Assembly: GCA_030665885.1 (NCBI GenBank)
Contig: DAOUYY010000004.1
Span: 1 to 34,275, forward strand
Reading direction: 5' to 3'
Length of the DNA: 34,275 nucleotides
Origin: Fidelibacterota bacterium
GTDB taxonomy: Bacteria > Fidelibacterota > UBA2242
Shown here: positions 23,903 to 33,434 of the stretch, in pieces
How positions within the stretch are numbered: position 1 is the stretch's first letter
How the letters are laid out: the number at the start of each line of letters is the position of its first letter
Notes under the pieces: generated by a model
The model's input: only the letters and a program-made list of their open reading frames with translations
Databases searched by the model: none
Told to the model about the DNA's origin: nothing
Program-made: the position numbers and the translations under genes

Positions 23903-24313
23903 CTATTCTTCTTTTAGTATAAGCTCCCCGCAATAAGGGCAGATAATATATTCTTCTTTTTCACCAAAGAAGCGAAGGTGAGTTATACGAAATCGGGCAG
24001 TTCCCGACATATTCGGTCGTTGTGTGATTATAGCCTTGCGGGACCTTGTGCTACCCGGCTTCATTGGAACTTCATAAACGTGTACAATATTCAATTGCTT
24101 TTTTTCTACCACTCTTTCGGAATTGTCATAGATATCTATATATCCGGCGACTTCACTTATTGATTTATCTGACACATTTTGAATTTCAACAGTAATACTC
24201 AAGAGCTTGTTATCAAGTTCTTTAAGGATAACATTGCTGATTTGTACAGTTTCCTGGGCAAATGAAATCCTAAAAATTAATATTAAAATTGAAAGTATTG
24301 CGAACCGTTTCAC
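23903..24313 (-). CDS. Small exported protein with C-terminal CPYCGE motif
   Basis: The 136 residues have a clear signal peptide (MKRFAILSILILIF...SFAQE) and no further membrane segment. The body (QISNVILKELDNKLLSITVE, then GYIDIYDNSERVVEKK and MKPGSTRSRKAI) reads like an immunoglobulin-like beta domain of the FxLYD kind, a guess from pattern only. The last 13 residues contain a single CPYCGE, half of a zinc ribbon, which is odd in an exported protein. It is the only minus-strand gene in a long plus-strand block and converges with the pseudogene at 23451. The ATG is followed by intergenic DNA shared with hutH. Confidence 0.65.
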   Translation of the reverse strand: MKRFAILSILILIFRISFAQETVQISNVILKELDNKLLSITVEIQNVSDKSISEVAGYIDIYDNSERVVEKKQLNIVHVYEVPMKPGSTRSRKAIITQRPNMSGTARFRITHLRFFGEKEEYIICPYCGELILKEE

Positions 24314-24552
24314 TACTGCCTCATAAGTTTTTCTTAATATAGATTATATTGAAGTGAGAGTCAAGTTCTGGATAAAAGTTTTAATTTTCTTTAGATGATG
24401 AATGTGTTCAATATCACATTTTTGTAAGTTTTGCTGCTTTTTAAAATAGTTGAAAGGAAATAGTGCTCTTAGTAAATCATGCTTGATTTTACTAAATTTA
24501 AAAGTGAAGATTTTTATCAAGAAATAGTAGCTTAATAAATTTGGGTGATGAA

Positions 24553-26079
24553 ATGAGTAATTGTGTATTATCGGGGGACAATTTAACACTGAAAATGATT
24601 ACAGATTTTTTAAGATCAAAGTGTGAGGTTTCTATTGAGGAAAATGCTGCAAAAAGGGTCAAAGCCGCACGTAAAACAGTTCTTGAAATGATCAATAAGG
24701 GAAAAGTAGTTTACGGAATTAATACCGGTTTTGGCAAGCTTAGTCAGGTTAAAATTCCTCTAAATGAATTAGAATCTCTGCAATTAAATCTACTTAGAAG
24801 CCATGCATGTGGTGTCAGCGACCCTGTTGATACAGATATAGTAGTCCTTATGATGTTTCTGAAGATCAACAATTTGTCTGCAGGTTATTCCGGTTGCTCT
24901 CTGGAAGTTATAAATAAATTGATAGAACTACTTAATAAGAAAATATATCCGATTGTTCCAAGAAGGGGTTCTGTTGGGGCAAGCGGTGACCTGGCACCTC
25001 TTGCGCATATGTCATTACCGCTAATTGATGAAGGAGAAGTGTTGTATAAAAACAAACGATATAAGTCAGAAGATTTGGTGAAGCAGGGAATATATGAGCC
25101 TATTAAGTTAGGACCCAAAGATGGTTTGTCACTTATTAATGGTACTCAGTATTCAACAGCTCTTCTCACATCAGCGCTGATTCAGGCGAAGGACTTAGTG
25201 CTCTTATCGGAACTTGCCGCTTCAATGAGTATCGAGGCAGTTCTTTCTACGGATGTTCCTTTCAGAAAAGAGATTCAGGAAATCAGGCGTCAGAAAGGGC
25301 AAAAAGTGGTTGCAAAACATGTCAGAAATTTTCTAAAAAATAGCGAGATAGTTGAATCACATAAGAATTGTGAAAAGGTTCAAGACCCTTATAGTTTCCG
25401 TTGTGTGCCGCAGGTATTAGGTGCGGTTAGAGATTCAATTAACTTTGTTCAGGAAATCGTGGAGAATGAATTCAATGCTGTAACTGATAATCCACTTGTT
25501 TTTTCTGATTCCGGTGAAATATTGTCAGGAGGTAACTTCCATGCAGAACCTCTTGCAATGGCATCCGACCAGCTATCCATCGCTCTCACTGAATTGGGAA
25601 ATATTAGTGAAAGACGAATTGCGAATCTTACAGACCAATCAGTAAGTGGATTACCCGCATTTCTTATCAAATCCAGTGGAATAAATTCGGGCTTTATGAT
25701 AGCACATGTAGCCGCAGCCTCTCTTGCTTCTGAGAATAGAACACTGTCCAATCCTGCTTCTGTCGGGAATATTCCAACTTCAGCAAATCAGGAAGACCAC
25801 GTCAGCATGGCACCAGCTGCAGGATTAAAGCTTTTACAGATTGTGGAAAATGTCAAGGTGATTATATGGATTGAAATGCTGGCAGCAGCTCAGGGAATGG
25901 ATTTTAGAAGACCTTTAAAAGCTGGAATTGGTTCAGAATTAGGCTACAAAAAAGTCCGTTCTCTTGTAAAGTATCTAGATAAAGACAGAATTATGTATGT
26001 GGATTTACGACAATATAAAAAACTACTTTCCGATTATACTTTCATAAGAGAGATAAATGATATAGCGGAAAGCAATTAG
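24553..26079 (+). CDS. hutH: Histidine ammonia-lyase
   Basis: HutH removes ammonia from histidine to form urocanate, the first step of histidine catabolism. From the ATG at 24553 the protein has 508 residues. The self-processing MIO triad Ala-Ser-Gly lies in GSVGASGDLAPLAHM near residue 143. The active-site tyrosine is in YGINTGFGKL near 54, and NGTQ, FHAEPLAMASDQL and SANQEDHVSM are the expected downstream blocks. The frame extends to a TTG at 24541, but the ATG with GGGTGAT upstream is better. hutU, hutI and hutF are absent, so it may serve a partial or scattered pathway. Tyrosine or phenylalanine lyases of the same superfamily are less likely. Confidence 0.93.
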   Translation: MSNCVLSGDNLTLKMITDFLRSKCEVSIEENAAKRVKAARKTVLEMINKGKVVYGINTGFGKLSQVKIPLNELESLQLNLLRSHACGVSDPVDTDIVVLMMFLKINNLSAGYSGCSLEVINKLIELLNKKIYPIVPRRGSVGASGDLAPLAHMSLPLIDEGEVLYKNKRYKSEDLVKQGIYEPIKLGPKDGLSLINGTQYSTALLTSALIQAKDLVLLSELAASMSIEAVLSTDVPFRKEIQEIRRQKGQKVVAKHVRNFLKNSEIVESHKNCEKVQDPYSFRCVPQVLGAVRDSINFVQEIVENEFNAVTDNPLVFSDSGEILSGGNFHAEPLAMASDQLSIALTELGNISERRIANLTDQSVSGLPAFLIKSSGINSGFMIAHVAAASLASENRTLSNPASVGNIPTSANQEDHVSMAPAAGLKLLQIVENVKVIIWIEMLAAAQGMDFRRPLKAGIGSELGYKKVRSLVKYLDKDRIMYVDLRQYKKLLSDYTFIREINDIAESN

Positions 26080-26120
26080 ATTTATTTTCTCCTTTTTTAA
26101 CAGGATAAATTAAGATTTAA

Positions 26121-27620
<1,500 letters not shown>

Positions 27621-27657
27621 TATAGTTGACAGCGCTTAATGGAAGATAATAAAAAAA

Positions 27658-27912
27658 TTATGGTAACTTTGCTATGTGTGCAGCAAGTTTGGATTTTTTA
27701 TTGGCGGCATTATTTTTATGAATAACTCCCTTACTTACAAGGGAATCGATTATAGAAACAGTTTTTTGGAAAATGGGTTCTGCTTCTTTCTTGGTTGTTA
27801 CACTTTTGATCTTCTTTATCATGGTCTTCATTATGGATTTATAGTGTTTATTACGTACCCTTGCTTTTTCTGCCTGACGAATCCGTTTCTGAACAGATAT
27901 ATTCTTACTCAT
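27658..27912 (-). CDS. rpsT: 30S ribosomal protein S20
   Basis: S20 binds 16S rRNA early in 30S assembly. The protein has 84 residues, very basic, with the family pattern KRIRQAEKARVRNKHYKS at the N-terminus and IHKNNAANKKSKLAAHI at the C-terminus. The ATG is preceded by AAAGGA. It is transcribed alone on the minus strand, facing guaB. Confidence 0.96.
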   Translation of the reverse strand: MSKNISVQKRIRQAEKARVRNKHYKSIMKTMIKKIKSVTTKKEAEPIFQKTVSIIDSLVSKGVIHKNNAANKKSKLAAHIAKLP

Positions 27913-28040
27913 TTAATTCCTTTCAAAGTGTTTTCAAAAAGTATGCAAATTTATTTATATAGTTGATGAAATTCAAAGAAAAAAACAGAGAAAGTAGTAA
28001 TGGCTCAGTTATGGGTATACAAATAAATTTATATTGCAAC

Positions 28041-28092
28041 CCTTCCGAAGGGCTTGCTCCGTAGGAGTTCCTTTGGAAAAGCCTTCGGAAGG
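28041..28092. repeat. Second 52-nt palindromic element folding as a three-way junction
   Basis: The outer stem pairs CCTTCCGAAGGGCTT (28041-28055) with AAGCCTTCGGAAGG (28079-28092), one bulged G. Inside are CTCC-GTA-GGAG (28057-28067) and TTCC-TTT-GGAA (28068-28078). Length and plan match the element at 8432-8483, though the sequence differs. It lies between rpsT and the DUF2953 gene, which point away from each other. Confidence 0.72.
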
Positions 28093-28130
28093 ATAGGAAA
28101 TACCTGAGACTGAGGGGTTACAGAAAATAG

Positions 28131-28895
28131 TTGGTAGTTTTATTAAGTGGATTAGAAAATGTGATTTATCTGACCAATCTCAACATTTTGCTGTTGGGTC
28201 AATTATTGCAAATTAATATTAGGTATGCAACATTGTTTCTCATCCTGAAGATCCTTTGTGGGATTGTAATATTAATTACTGTAATGTTATTTTTTACACT
28301 TCTTTTTAGAACTGTTTTATTAGTTAGAGGAAAGTTTTCAGATGGAAAAAGTATTGTTGAGTCAAATATTTCATTCTATGGGAACTTATTAAATGTTGAT
28401 GCCTCATACGATTTAAAGTTATCCGAAATTTATCTGAGGATTAGATTATTTCGGTTTTGTATTTATAAGCGTTTGTTGGAGAGAAGTGGTAGAGAACGGT
28501 CTACTGAAAAGCCACCAAAGAGTAAAAAAGATAAAGGTAAGAAAAATTTTGGCTTACCTTTGTTTTCTTTTCAAGAGTGGATTGGATTAGGTCGAGAAGT
28601 AGTAATACGTTTTTTCAGGATATTTCAAAAAAGGAGTTTTACTGGAAAATTAAGAATAGGATTGGGAGATCCTGCATCAACCGGTGTTTTTATGGGAGCC
28701 TATTATTCACTTAAATCCTTAATACGTGATTTTGAGCACATTTTTATATCTCCTAATTTTTTTCAGAAAGAGATTAAAGGAGAAATAGCTTTAGCTGGTT
28801 CAATAAGATTGATTAAATTAATTCCAATGGTTATTTTTACTTATAGAAAGATATTGAGCAGAAAGAAGAAATTGAAAGCAGGGGGTAGAACATGA
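28131..28895 (+). CDS. DUF2953 membrane protein (YtfI-like)
   Basis: The 254 residues begin with one or two membrane helices (about residues 30-66, ATLFLILKILCGIVILITV and on). A basic cytoplasmic region (PPKSKKDKGKK) follows, then the DUF2953 core with LRIGLGDPASTGVFMGAYYS. In Bacillus the DUF2953 protein YtfI is coded next to YtfJ/GerW, and the same order is kept here, with an ATGA overlap. The start is uncertain: TTG at 28131 or GTG at 28161. The function is unknown, and spore formation is not expected in a lipopolysaccharide-bearing organism such as this. Confidence 0.8.
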   Translation: MVVLLSGLENVIYLTNLNILLLGQLLQINIRYATLFLILKILCGIVILITVMLFFTLLFRTVLLVRGKFSDGKSIVESNISFYGNLLNVDASYDLKLSEIYLRIRLFRFCIYKRLLERSGRERSTEKPPKSKKDKGKKNFGLPLFSFQEWIGLGREVVIRFFRIFQKRSFTGKLRIGLGDPASTGVFMGAYYSLKSLIRDFEHIFISPNFFQKEIKGEIALAGSIRLIKLIPMVIFTYRKILSRKKKLKAGGRT

Positions 28896-29263
28896 TTGAG
28901 AGTTTAGTTGATACTTTACTGGATAAATTGAAGGATATTGTTGCATCAGAAACAGTTGTGGGAAAGCCAGTTGAAACTCCTGAGGCGACTATTATTCCTG
29001 TTACTAAGATATCACTTGGATTTGGGGCTGGTGGAGGTGGTAGTGTCGAGACTGCCAAGGATAAAGGAAAAGGAAGTGGAACCGGTGGCGGCGCTGTGAT
29101 TGATCCGGTAGCGATTATCTCAATTTGCAAAGGAGAGGTGAAAGTACATAAATTGAAAGAAAAGGGATTGGATATAGGAAAAATTGTGGAATTGGTTCCG
29201 GGGCTGATTAGCAAGTTTAGTAAGTCGAAAAAGGCTGGTAAAGGAAGAGCGAAAAAAGAATAG
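28892..29263 (+). CDS. GerW/YtfJ-family protein
   Basis: The 123 residues match GerW/YtfJ: GKPVETPEATIIPVTKISLG, then GFGAGGGGSVE, a glycine-rich linker and GGGAVIDPVAIISI. A basic, Lys/Gly-rich C-terminal tail follows (SKSKKAGKGRAKKE). In Bacillus GerW is needed for spore germination, but homologues are widespread in non-sporulating bacteria, where the role is unknown. The ATG overlaps the DUF2953 stop (ATGA) and has GGGGGT upstream, so the two are very likely one operon and may act together at the membrane. Confidence 0.85.
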   Translation: MIESLVDTLLDKLKDIVASETVVGKPVETPEATIIPVTKISLGFGAGGGGSVETAKDKGKGSGTGGGAVIDPVAIISICKGEVKVHKLKEKGLDIGKIVELVPGLISKFSKSKKAGKGRAKKE

Positions 29264-29276
29264 GATTTTTAGAGAA

Positions 29277-29301
29277 AAAAGTTTTAATAAACAAAACTTT
29301 T
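29277..29301 (+). terminator. Possible AT-rich hairpin terminator after the GerW gene
   Basis: AAAAGTTTT, a seven-base loop, then AAAACTTTT: a perfect nine-pair stem 14 bases after the GerW stop. The stem is AT-only and the following T-run is short, so it is a weak candidate. The CRP gene begins 49 bases later. Confidence 0.35.
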
Positions 29302-29349
29302 CCTTGTATTTATTAGTATCTCAAATTACTTTAAATAAAAAGAGTGGTT

Positions 29350-30027
29350 ATGAAGAACTTAATGATAAAAAATATTCCAATCTTTGCTGATTTAAAAGAC
29401 GATATTCTTGAAAAAATCTACAACTTGTTGCAAAAACGCAACTATAAGCACAACAATATGATATTAATGGAAGAGGATTTTGGGGATACTTTATTTATAT
29501 TGAATAAGGGGAGTGTAAAGATTACTCGACTGAGTGATGATGGTCGGGAAGTGATACTTTCTATTCTGGGTGAAGGTGACTTTTTCGGTGAAATGTCCAT
29601 TTTTGATGGTGAAAGCCGTTCCGCAAATGTTGTTGCTCTTGAAGATTCGGAAGTATATATATTAAAACGCGGTGATTTTATTGATTTGCTCGAAAAACAT
29701 CCCAAAATCGCTATCGCGCTTTTGCAAGAATTAGCCACCCGTTTAAGAAAGTCCGACCAGCAGATAGAGGGACTTTCACTTAGTGATGCAGAAAATCGTA
29801 TTGGTATGACAATATCAAGACTTGCTGAAGAACTGGGAGTGATAAAGATGGGACAGGTTGTTATTCACAATCTTCCGTATCAGCAGGATATTGCCAATAT
29901 GGCTGGTACTTCACGGGAAACAGTTTCAAGAATGCTTACACTTTTGCAGCGAAAGGGATATATCCAGAAACGTGGGCGAAAGCTCATTATTACAAATTAT
30001 GATGAATTTGTAAAACAGTTCGGCTAA
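29350..30027 (+). CDS. CRP/FNR-family transcription regulator
   Basis: A 225-residue regulator. The N-terminal cyclic-nucleotide-binding domain shows GDTLFILNKGSVKI, then GDFFGEMSIFDGESRSANV as the phosphate-binding cassette with Glu and Arg-Ser present, so cAMP binding is plausible. The C-terminal Crp-type helix-turn-helix is DIANMAGTSRETVSRMLTLLQRKGYI. The N-terminus lacks the cysteine cluster of FNR, so oxygen sensing through an iron-sulfur centre is unlikely. The frame extends to a GTG at 29344, but the ATG at 29350 is preferred. It stands alone between the GerW gene and a 378-bp gap, and its targets are unknown. Confidence 0.9.
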   Translation: MKNLMIKNIPIFADLKDDILEKIYNLLQKRNYKHNNMILMEEDFGDTLFILNKGSVKITRLSDDGREVILSILGEGDFFGEMSIFDGESRSANVVALEDSEVYILKRGDFIDLLEKHPKIAIALLQELATRLRKSDQQIEGLSLSDAENRIGMTISRLAEELGVIKMGQVVIHNLPYQQDIANMAGTSRETVSRMLTLLQRKGYIQKRGRKLIITNYDEFVKQFG

Positions 30028-30405
30028 TCACCATATTATAAGACTATAGTAAATAAAATAAATACAGCAAAAATAGACAGAGTGCTGAGAATAAATTACA
30101 GTGGAGTCTAGTATTCTCTGGTGGTTGCTGTGTCTCTAAGTTAAGTAGAAAATTTTATAACATTGATCTATTGAAAGATAATTTAACAAAATGAATTACC
30201 CTGATAGGTAATTATCCAAATCCATTTGACGTCTTGTAACTTACTAATAGCATAGTCTATATTATATTTTCCTGCACAGATTGTTTTATTACACCCATTA
30301 AACATATAAATTACAGGGGCAAATTTTGCTATTTGTATAATTTCTCAAATTTGTTATGTTTAAACTGGACAATATCAAAAAGGTTAGTTAAAAACAATAA
30401 AATTA
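30028..30405. other. Intergenic region between the CRP gene and tatC
   Basis: 378 AT-rich bases with no gene I can name. A minus-strand frame of about 53 codons between roughly 30190 and 30350 reads fairly protein-like (includes KYNIDYAISKLQDVKW), but it lacks a good start and known relatives. No convincing promoter pair, terminator or CRP-type palindrome was seen. Confidence 0.4.
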
Positions 30406-31170
30406 ATGAAAGATAAATCGGCAAAAGCTTCTGAAATGGGATTCCTTGATCATCTCGAGGAGTTGAGATGGCGAATACTAAAGTCTTTGTTCAGTGTTGT
30501 GCTTTTTGCAATTTTATCATTTGTTTTTTCAGATTTCTTTGTTGATTTGCTTATTATTCCCTCAAAAAGTTTGAATCCCGATATGACAATCCAGGTGCTG
30601 AAGGTTCAGGGTATGTTGATGTTGAAATTATGGGTGGCTTTCGCAATGGGAATTGTCTTTTCAATACCCGTAATTGGGTATCAATTCTGGGCTTTTGTTA
30701 CACCCGGACTTTACAAGAGTGAGAAAAGTTGGGCTCCATGGCTCGTGATAAGTGTTACAATATTTTTTCTTTTAGGTGCTTTGTTCGCTTATTTTGTCAT
30801 TGTACCCTTTGCCTTGAAATTTCTCATAGGACTTGGTGCCCCGGAGGTACATAAAAACATTTCAATAAATTATTATGCAAAATTCGTGATGCAGTTGATA
30901 ATTGCAGCAGGTTTGATCTTTCAGATGCCGGTATTGTCATTCATTCTGACGAAAATGGGGCTGATCACACCGGTGCTTTTAAAAAAATATTGGCGGTATG
31001 CGGTGATAGTTATTTTGGTTTTGGCAGCATTTATCACACCGCCTGATCCTGTCAGCATGATAATGATGTGTATCCCATTGCTGTTTCTTTACGAATTCAG
31101 TGTTTTTGTTTCCAAACTTGCTTTAAAGTCTTCTGGGGAAAATCAGGAGGAAGAATCACCGGCAGGATAG
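30406..31170 (+). CDS. tatC: Sec-independent protein translocase TatC
   Basis: TatC is the twin-arginine signal receptor of the Tat pathway in the inner membrane. The protein has 254 residues with six predicted membrane helices. It shows the conserved cytoplasmic N-terminus GFLDHLEELRWRILKSL and the periplasmic/TM region FWAFVTPGLYKSEK, whose Phe and Pro are typical. The last helices carry AFITPPDPVSM. tatA/tatB are not in the window. The acidic tail SSGENQEEESP is a minor extension. Confidence 0.95.
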   Translation: MKDKSAKASEMGFLDHLEELRWRILKSLFSVVLFAILSFVFSDFFVDLLIIPSKSLNPDMTIQVLKVQGMLMLKLWVAFAMGIVFSIPVIGYQFWAFVTPGLYKSEKSWAPWLVISVTIFFLLGALFAYFVIVPFALKFLIGLGAPEVHKNISINYYAKFVMQLIIAAGLIFQMPVLSFILTKMGLITPVLLKKYWRYAVIVILVLAAFITPPDPVSMIMMCIPLLFLYEFSVFVSKLALKSSGENQEEESPAG

Positions 31171-31201
31171 GTAAAACCTCATTTACAGGTTAAAACGGAT
31201 T

Positions 31202-31247
31202 TCTGTACTGCGAATCCACCTTTGGCGGACTGCTTCGCAAATACAGA
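31202..31247. repeat. Long imperfect palindrome after tatC
   Basis: TCTGTA-c-TGCGAA pairs with TTCGCA-aa-TACAGA around a centre containing TCCACC-TTT-GGCGGA. Total 46 bases. No T-run follows on the plus strand, so a simple terminator is not supported. Confidence 0.6.
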
Positions 31248-31265
31248 GGTCTTTAAAAAAAGATT

Positions 31266-31330
31266 TCCGAAGCGGAGCTTTCCCATCGGGATCTCTTTCC
31301 CGGAGGGATCTCTCCGAGGCGAGACGAGAC
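31266..31330. repeat. Dispersed GC-rich hairpin repeat, copy B
   Basis: Contains CGAAGCGGAGCTTTCCCATC followed by GGGATCTC, the arrangement seen at 4346-4384. It then continues with a second hairpin, TCCC-GGA-GGGA, and an array of GAGAC-like units. It lies between tatC and the polyprenyl synthase gene. Confidence 0.62.
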
Positions 31331-31416
31331 AAACAGAATCTATCTGAGAGATTACATAAGATAGTTTCTCAATAATTGTAGTTCTTCCGTTAGTGAGTTA
31401 AATTTTACCAATTAAT

Positions 31417-32397
31417 ATGATTAAACCCACTCTCAAGAAGTTAAAAGAACCGGTACAAAAGGAGATGGAACTCTTCCAGCAAGAGTTTGAAAAAAGTATT
31501 CGCTCAGATGTTTCACTGGTAAATACAATTACGCAATATATTTTATCCCAGAAGAGTAAAAAAATTCGCCCTATTCTTTTAATGTTATGTGCAAAACTTT
31601 GCGGGGAACCTAACGAACTTTCTTACATTTCAGCGAGTTTGGTGGAAATCCTTCATACAGCGACACTTGTTCACGATGATATAGTTGACGAAGCAGAAAC
31701 TCGCAGGGGCTTACCTTCAGTCAAAGCCATCTGGAAAAATAAAGTAGCTGTTTTGTTTGGTGACTATTTGTTCAGTAAATCTTTAGACGGTATGATAAAA
31801 CTGAGGAACTTTGATGCATTGGAATTACTGTCAAAAACATCCGAGTTGCTAAGTTCGGGTGAGATACTTCAAATTGAGAAAAGCTTTTCAGACGGAATGA
31901 GCGAAGAGATTTATTATAAAATGATCTGGGCGAAAACGGCTTCCCTGTTTGCAACTGGCTGTAAATTGGGAGCAATCACCGTTAATGCAGCCCCAGAATT
32001 TTGCGATTCTCTTTATCAGTATGGTAAGTATTTAGGCATGGCTTTTCAGATAAGGGATGATCTTTTTGACTATAATTGTTCACATTCTAATATTGGAAAG
32101 CCAATAGGAAGAGATATAAAGGAAAATATGATAACACTTCCGCTAATTTATACGTTAAATACTCTTCCTCGTTCAGATAGCAGGAAATTGAAAAAAGATC
32201 TTAAGAATAGACACTCAAAAAAGGAAGTTGAAGAGATAAATGCTTTAGTAAAAGAGACCGGAGGTGTTGATTACGCATTGAATAAATTGCATGAATTATC
32301 CAGATCGGCTGTTGATCAGCTCTCTATTTTCCCGGATTCCGTAATAAAACAGTCTTTGATCGGTTTCACAGTTTATAATGAAAAAAGATCAAATTGA
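31417..32397 (+). CDS. Polyprenyl diphosphate synthase (IspB-like)
   Basis: A trans-isoprenyl diphosphate synthase of 326 residues that extends allylic diphosphates for quinone side chains. The two aspartate-rich motifs are present: HDDIVDEAETRRG (first) and FQIRDDLFDY (second). LVEILHTATLVHDD, GDYLFSKSL and KPIGRDIKENMITLPLIYT are further family blocks. Chain length is not predictable with certainty, though octaprenyl/heptaprenyl types are closest in layout. The TGA stop overlaps the TTG start of the next gene. Confidence 0.93.
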   Translation: MIKPTLKKLKEPVQKEMELFQQEFEKSIRSDVSLVNTITQYILSQKSKKIRPILLMLCAKLCGEPNELSYISASLVEILHTATLVHDDIVDEAETRRGLPSVKAIWKNKVAVLFGDYLFSKSLDGMIKLRNFDALELLSKTSELLSSGEILQIEKSFSDGMSEEIYYKMIWAKTASLFATGCKLGAITVNAAPEFCDSLYQYGKYLGMAFQIRDDLFDYNCSHSNIGKPIGRDIKENMITLPLIYTLNTLPRSDSRKLKKDLKNRHSKKEVEEINALVKETGGVDYALNKLHELSRSAVDQLSIFPDSVIKQSLIGFTVYNEKRSN

Positions 32398-33434
32398 AGC
32401 TTAAAAAAGAGCCAAAGAAAATATTAATTATTCGTCTGAGTTCCCTGGGTGATATTGTAGTGTTAACTCCGATTTTCAAAAGTCTGAAGGTAAGATTCCC
32501 GGAGGCACAAATAGATTTCTTAGTCAAAAAAGAGTTTAAAAGCATTATCGTAAAGAATCCCTATTTATCGAACATAATGACGTTTGATATAAATGAGGGA
32601 TTACGGGGATGGAATAAACTATGCAGATCATTGTCTGGTGAGAATTATGATCTTTTTATTGATATGCATAATAATTTCCGAAGCTGGATATTGAATTTAT
32701 TCCTGTTCAAGGTACCAAGGTTAAGATATTATAAACCCAGACTGTTAAGATTTTTACTTTTCTATTTTTTGATCAACTTTTTCCCTAAATCATTTTCACT
32801 GCTTGGAGAATATTTTAAAGTATTAAAATCGCTTGGTATAGATTCACCGGATTCAAAACCGGAGATTTTCTTGCCGGATTTAGCTTTAGAAAAGGCAAAA
32901 TCCATTCTGGAAAATAAAGGTGTTAAGAGTCCGTTTGTTACAATTTTACCTGTTGCAGCGTGGTCTAATAAAAGGTATCCTTTGATGAAATATGAGGAGC
33001 TTGCAAAAAGAATCAATAATGAACTTGACATGACAGTTGTTTGGTTGGGTGGGAAAAAGGATTCCTATCTGAATGACCTGAAATATCTTGAACAGGGAAA
33101 AAGTGTTGAAGTAATTGGTGAGACAGATTTAGAAGAATCGCTGGGAATATTATGCCAGAGTTTTTTAGTAGTTGGGAATGATACGGGTCTTACTTATTCA
33201 GCGGAAGCGCTCGGGATTCCTGTGGTTTTGATTTTAGGTCCCACTTCACGTGAAACGGGTGCCGGTCATTATTATGAGAATAGCGTTACTTTGCAGAAAG
33301 ATATATGGTGCCGCCCCTGTTCTCAAAAAGGTGACAGAAAGTGCTATCGAAAAAAGCGATATTGTATGAAAGGGATTTCAAGTGATGAAATTTTTAAAGC
33401 TGTCCGGAAGATTATAGAAAGAGAGGATCAGTGA
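32394..33434 (+). CDS. Family-9 glycosyltransferase (heptosyltransferase-like)
   Basis: A GT9 enzyme of 346 residues, the family of WaaC/WaaF heptosyltransferases in lipopolysaccharide core assembly. The N-terminus KILIIRLSSLGDIVVLTPIF is diagnostic. The C-terminal ADP-heptose-binding block is VGNDTGLTYSAEALGIPVV and then GPTSRETGAGHY, followed by the Cys-rich CRPCSQKGDRKCYRKKRYCM. The start is TTG, sharing TTGA with the upstream stop; no alternative ATG fits the conserved start. It is coupled to waaA by a GTGA overlap, so the two probably build the inner core in succession. The exact sugar and acceptor are not known. Confidence 0.9.
   Translation: MKLKKEPKKILIIRLSSLGDIVVLTPIFKSLKVRFPEAQIDFLVKKEFKSIIVKNPYLSNIMTFDINEGLRGWNKLCRSLSGENYDLFIDMHNNFRSWILNLFLFKVPRLRYYKPRLLRFLLFYFLINFFPKSFSLLGEYFKVLKSLGIDSPDSKPEIFLPDLALEKAKSILENKGVKSPFVTILPVAAWSNKRYPLMKYEELAKRINNELDMTVVWLGGKKDSYLNDLKYLEQGKSVEVIGETDLEESLGILCQSFLVVGNDTGLTYSAEALGIPVVLILGPTSRETGAGHYYENSVTLQKDIWCRPCSQKGDRKCYRKKRYCMKGISSDEIFKAVRKIIEREDQ

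Noticed and set aside
28837-29214. 125-codon frame opposite the GerW gene
   Set aside because: Antisense to a conserved gene; its proline-rich sequence is the mirror of the glycine-rich linker.
31202-31330. Terminator after tatC
   Set aside because: The palindromes lack a following T-run on the plus strand and resemble the dispersed repeat family instead.
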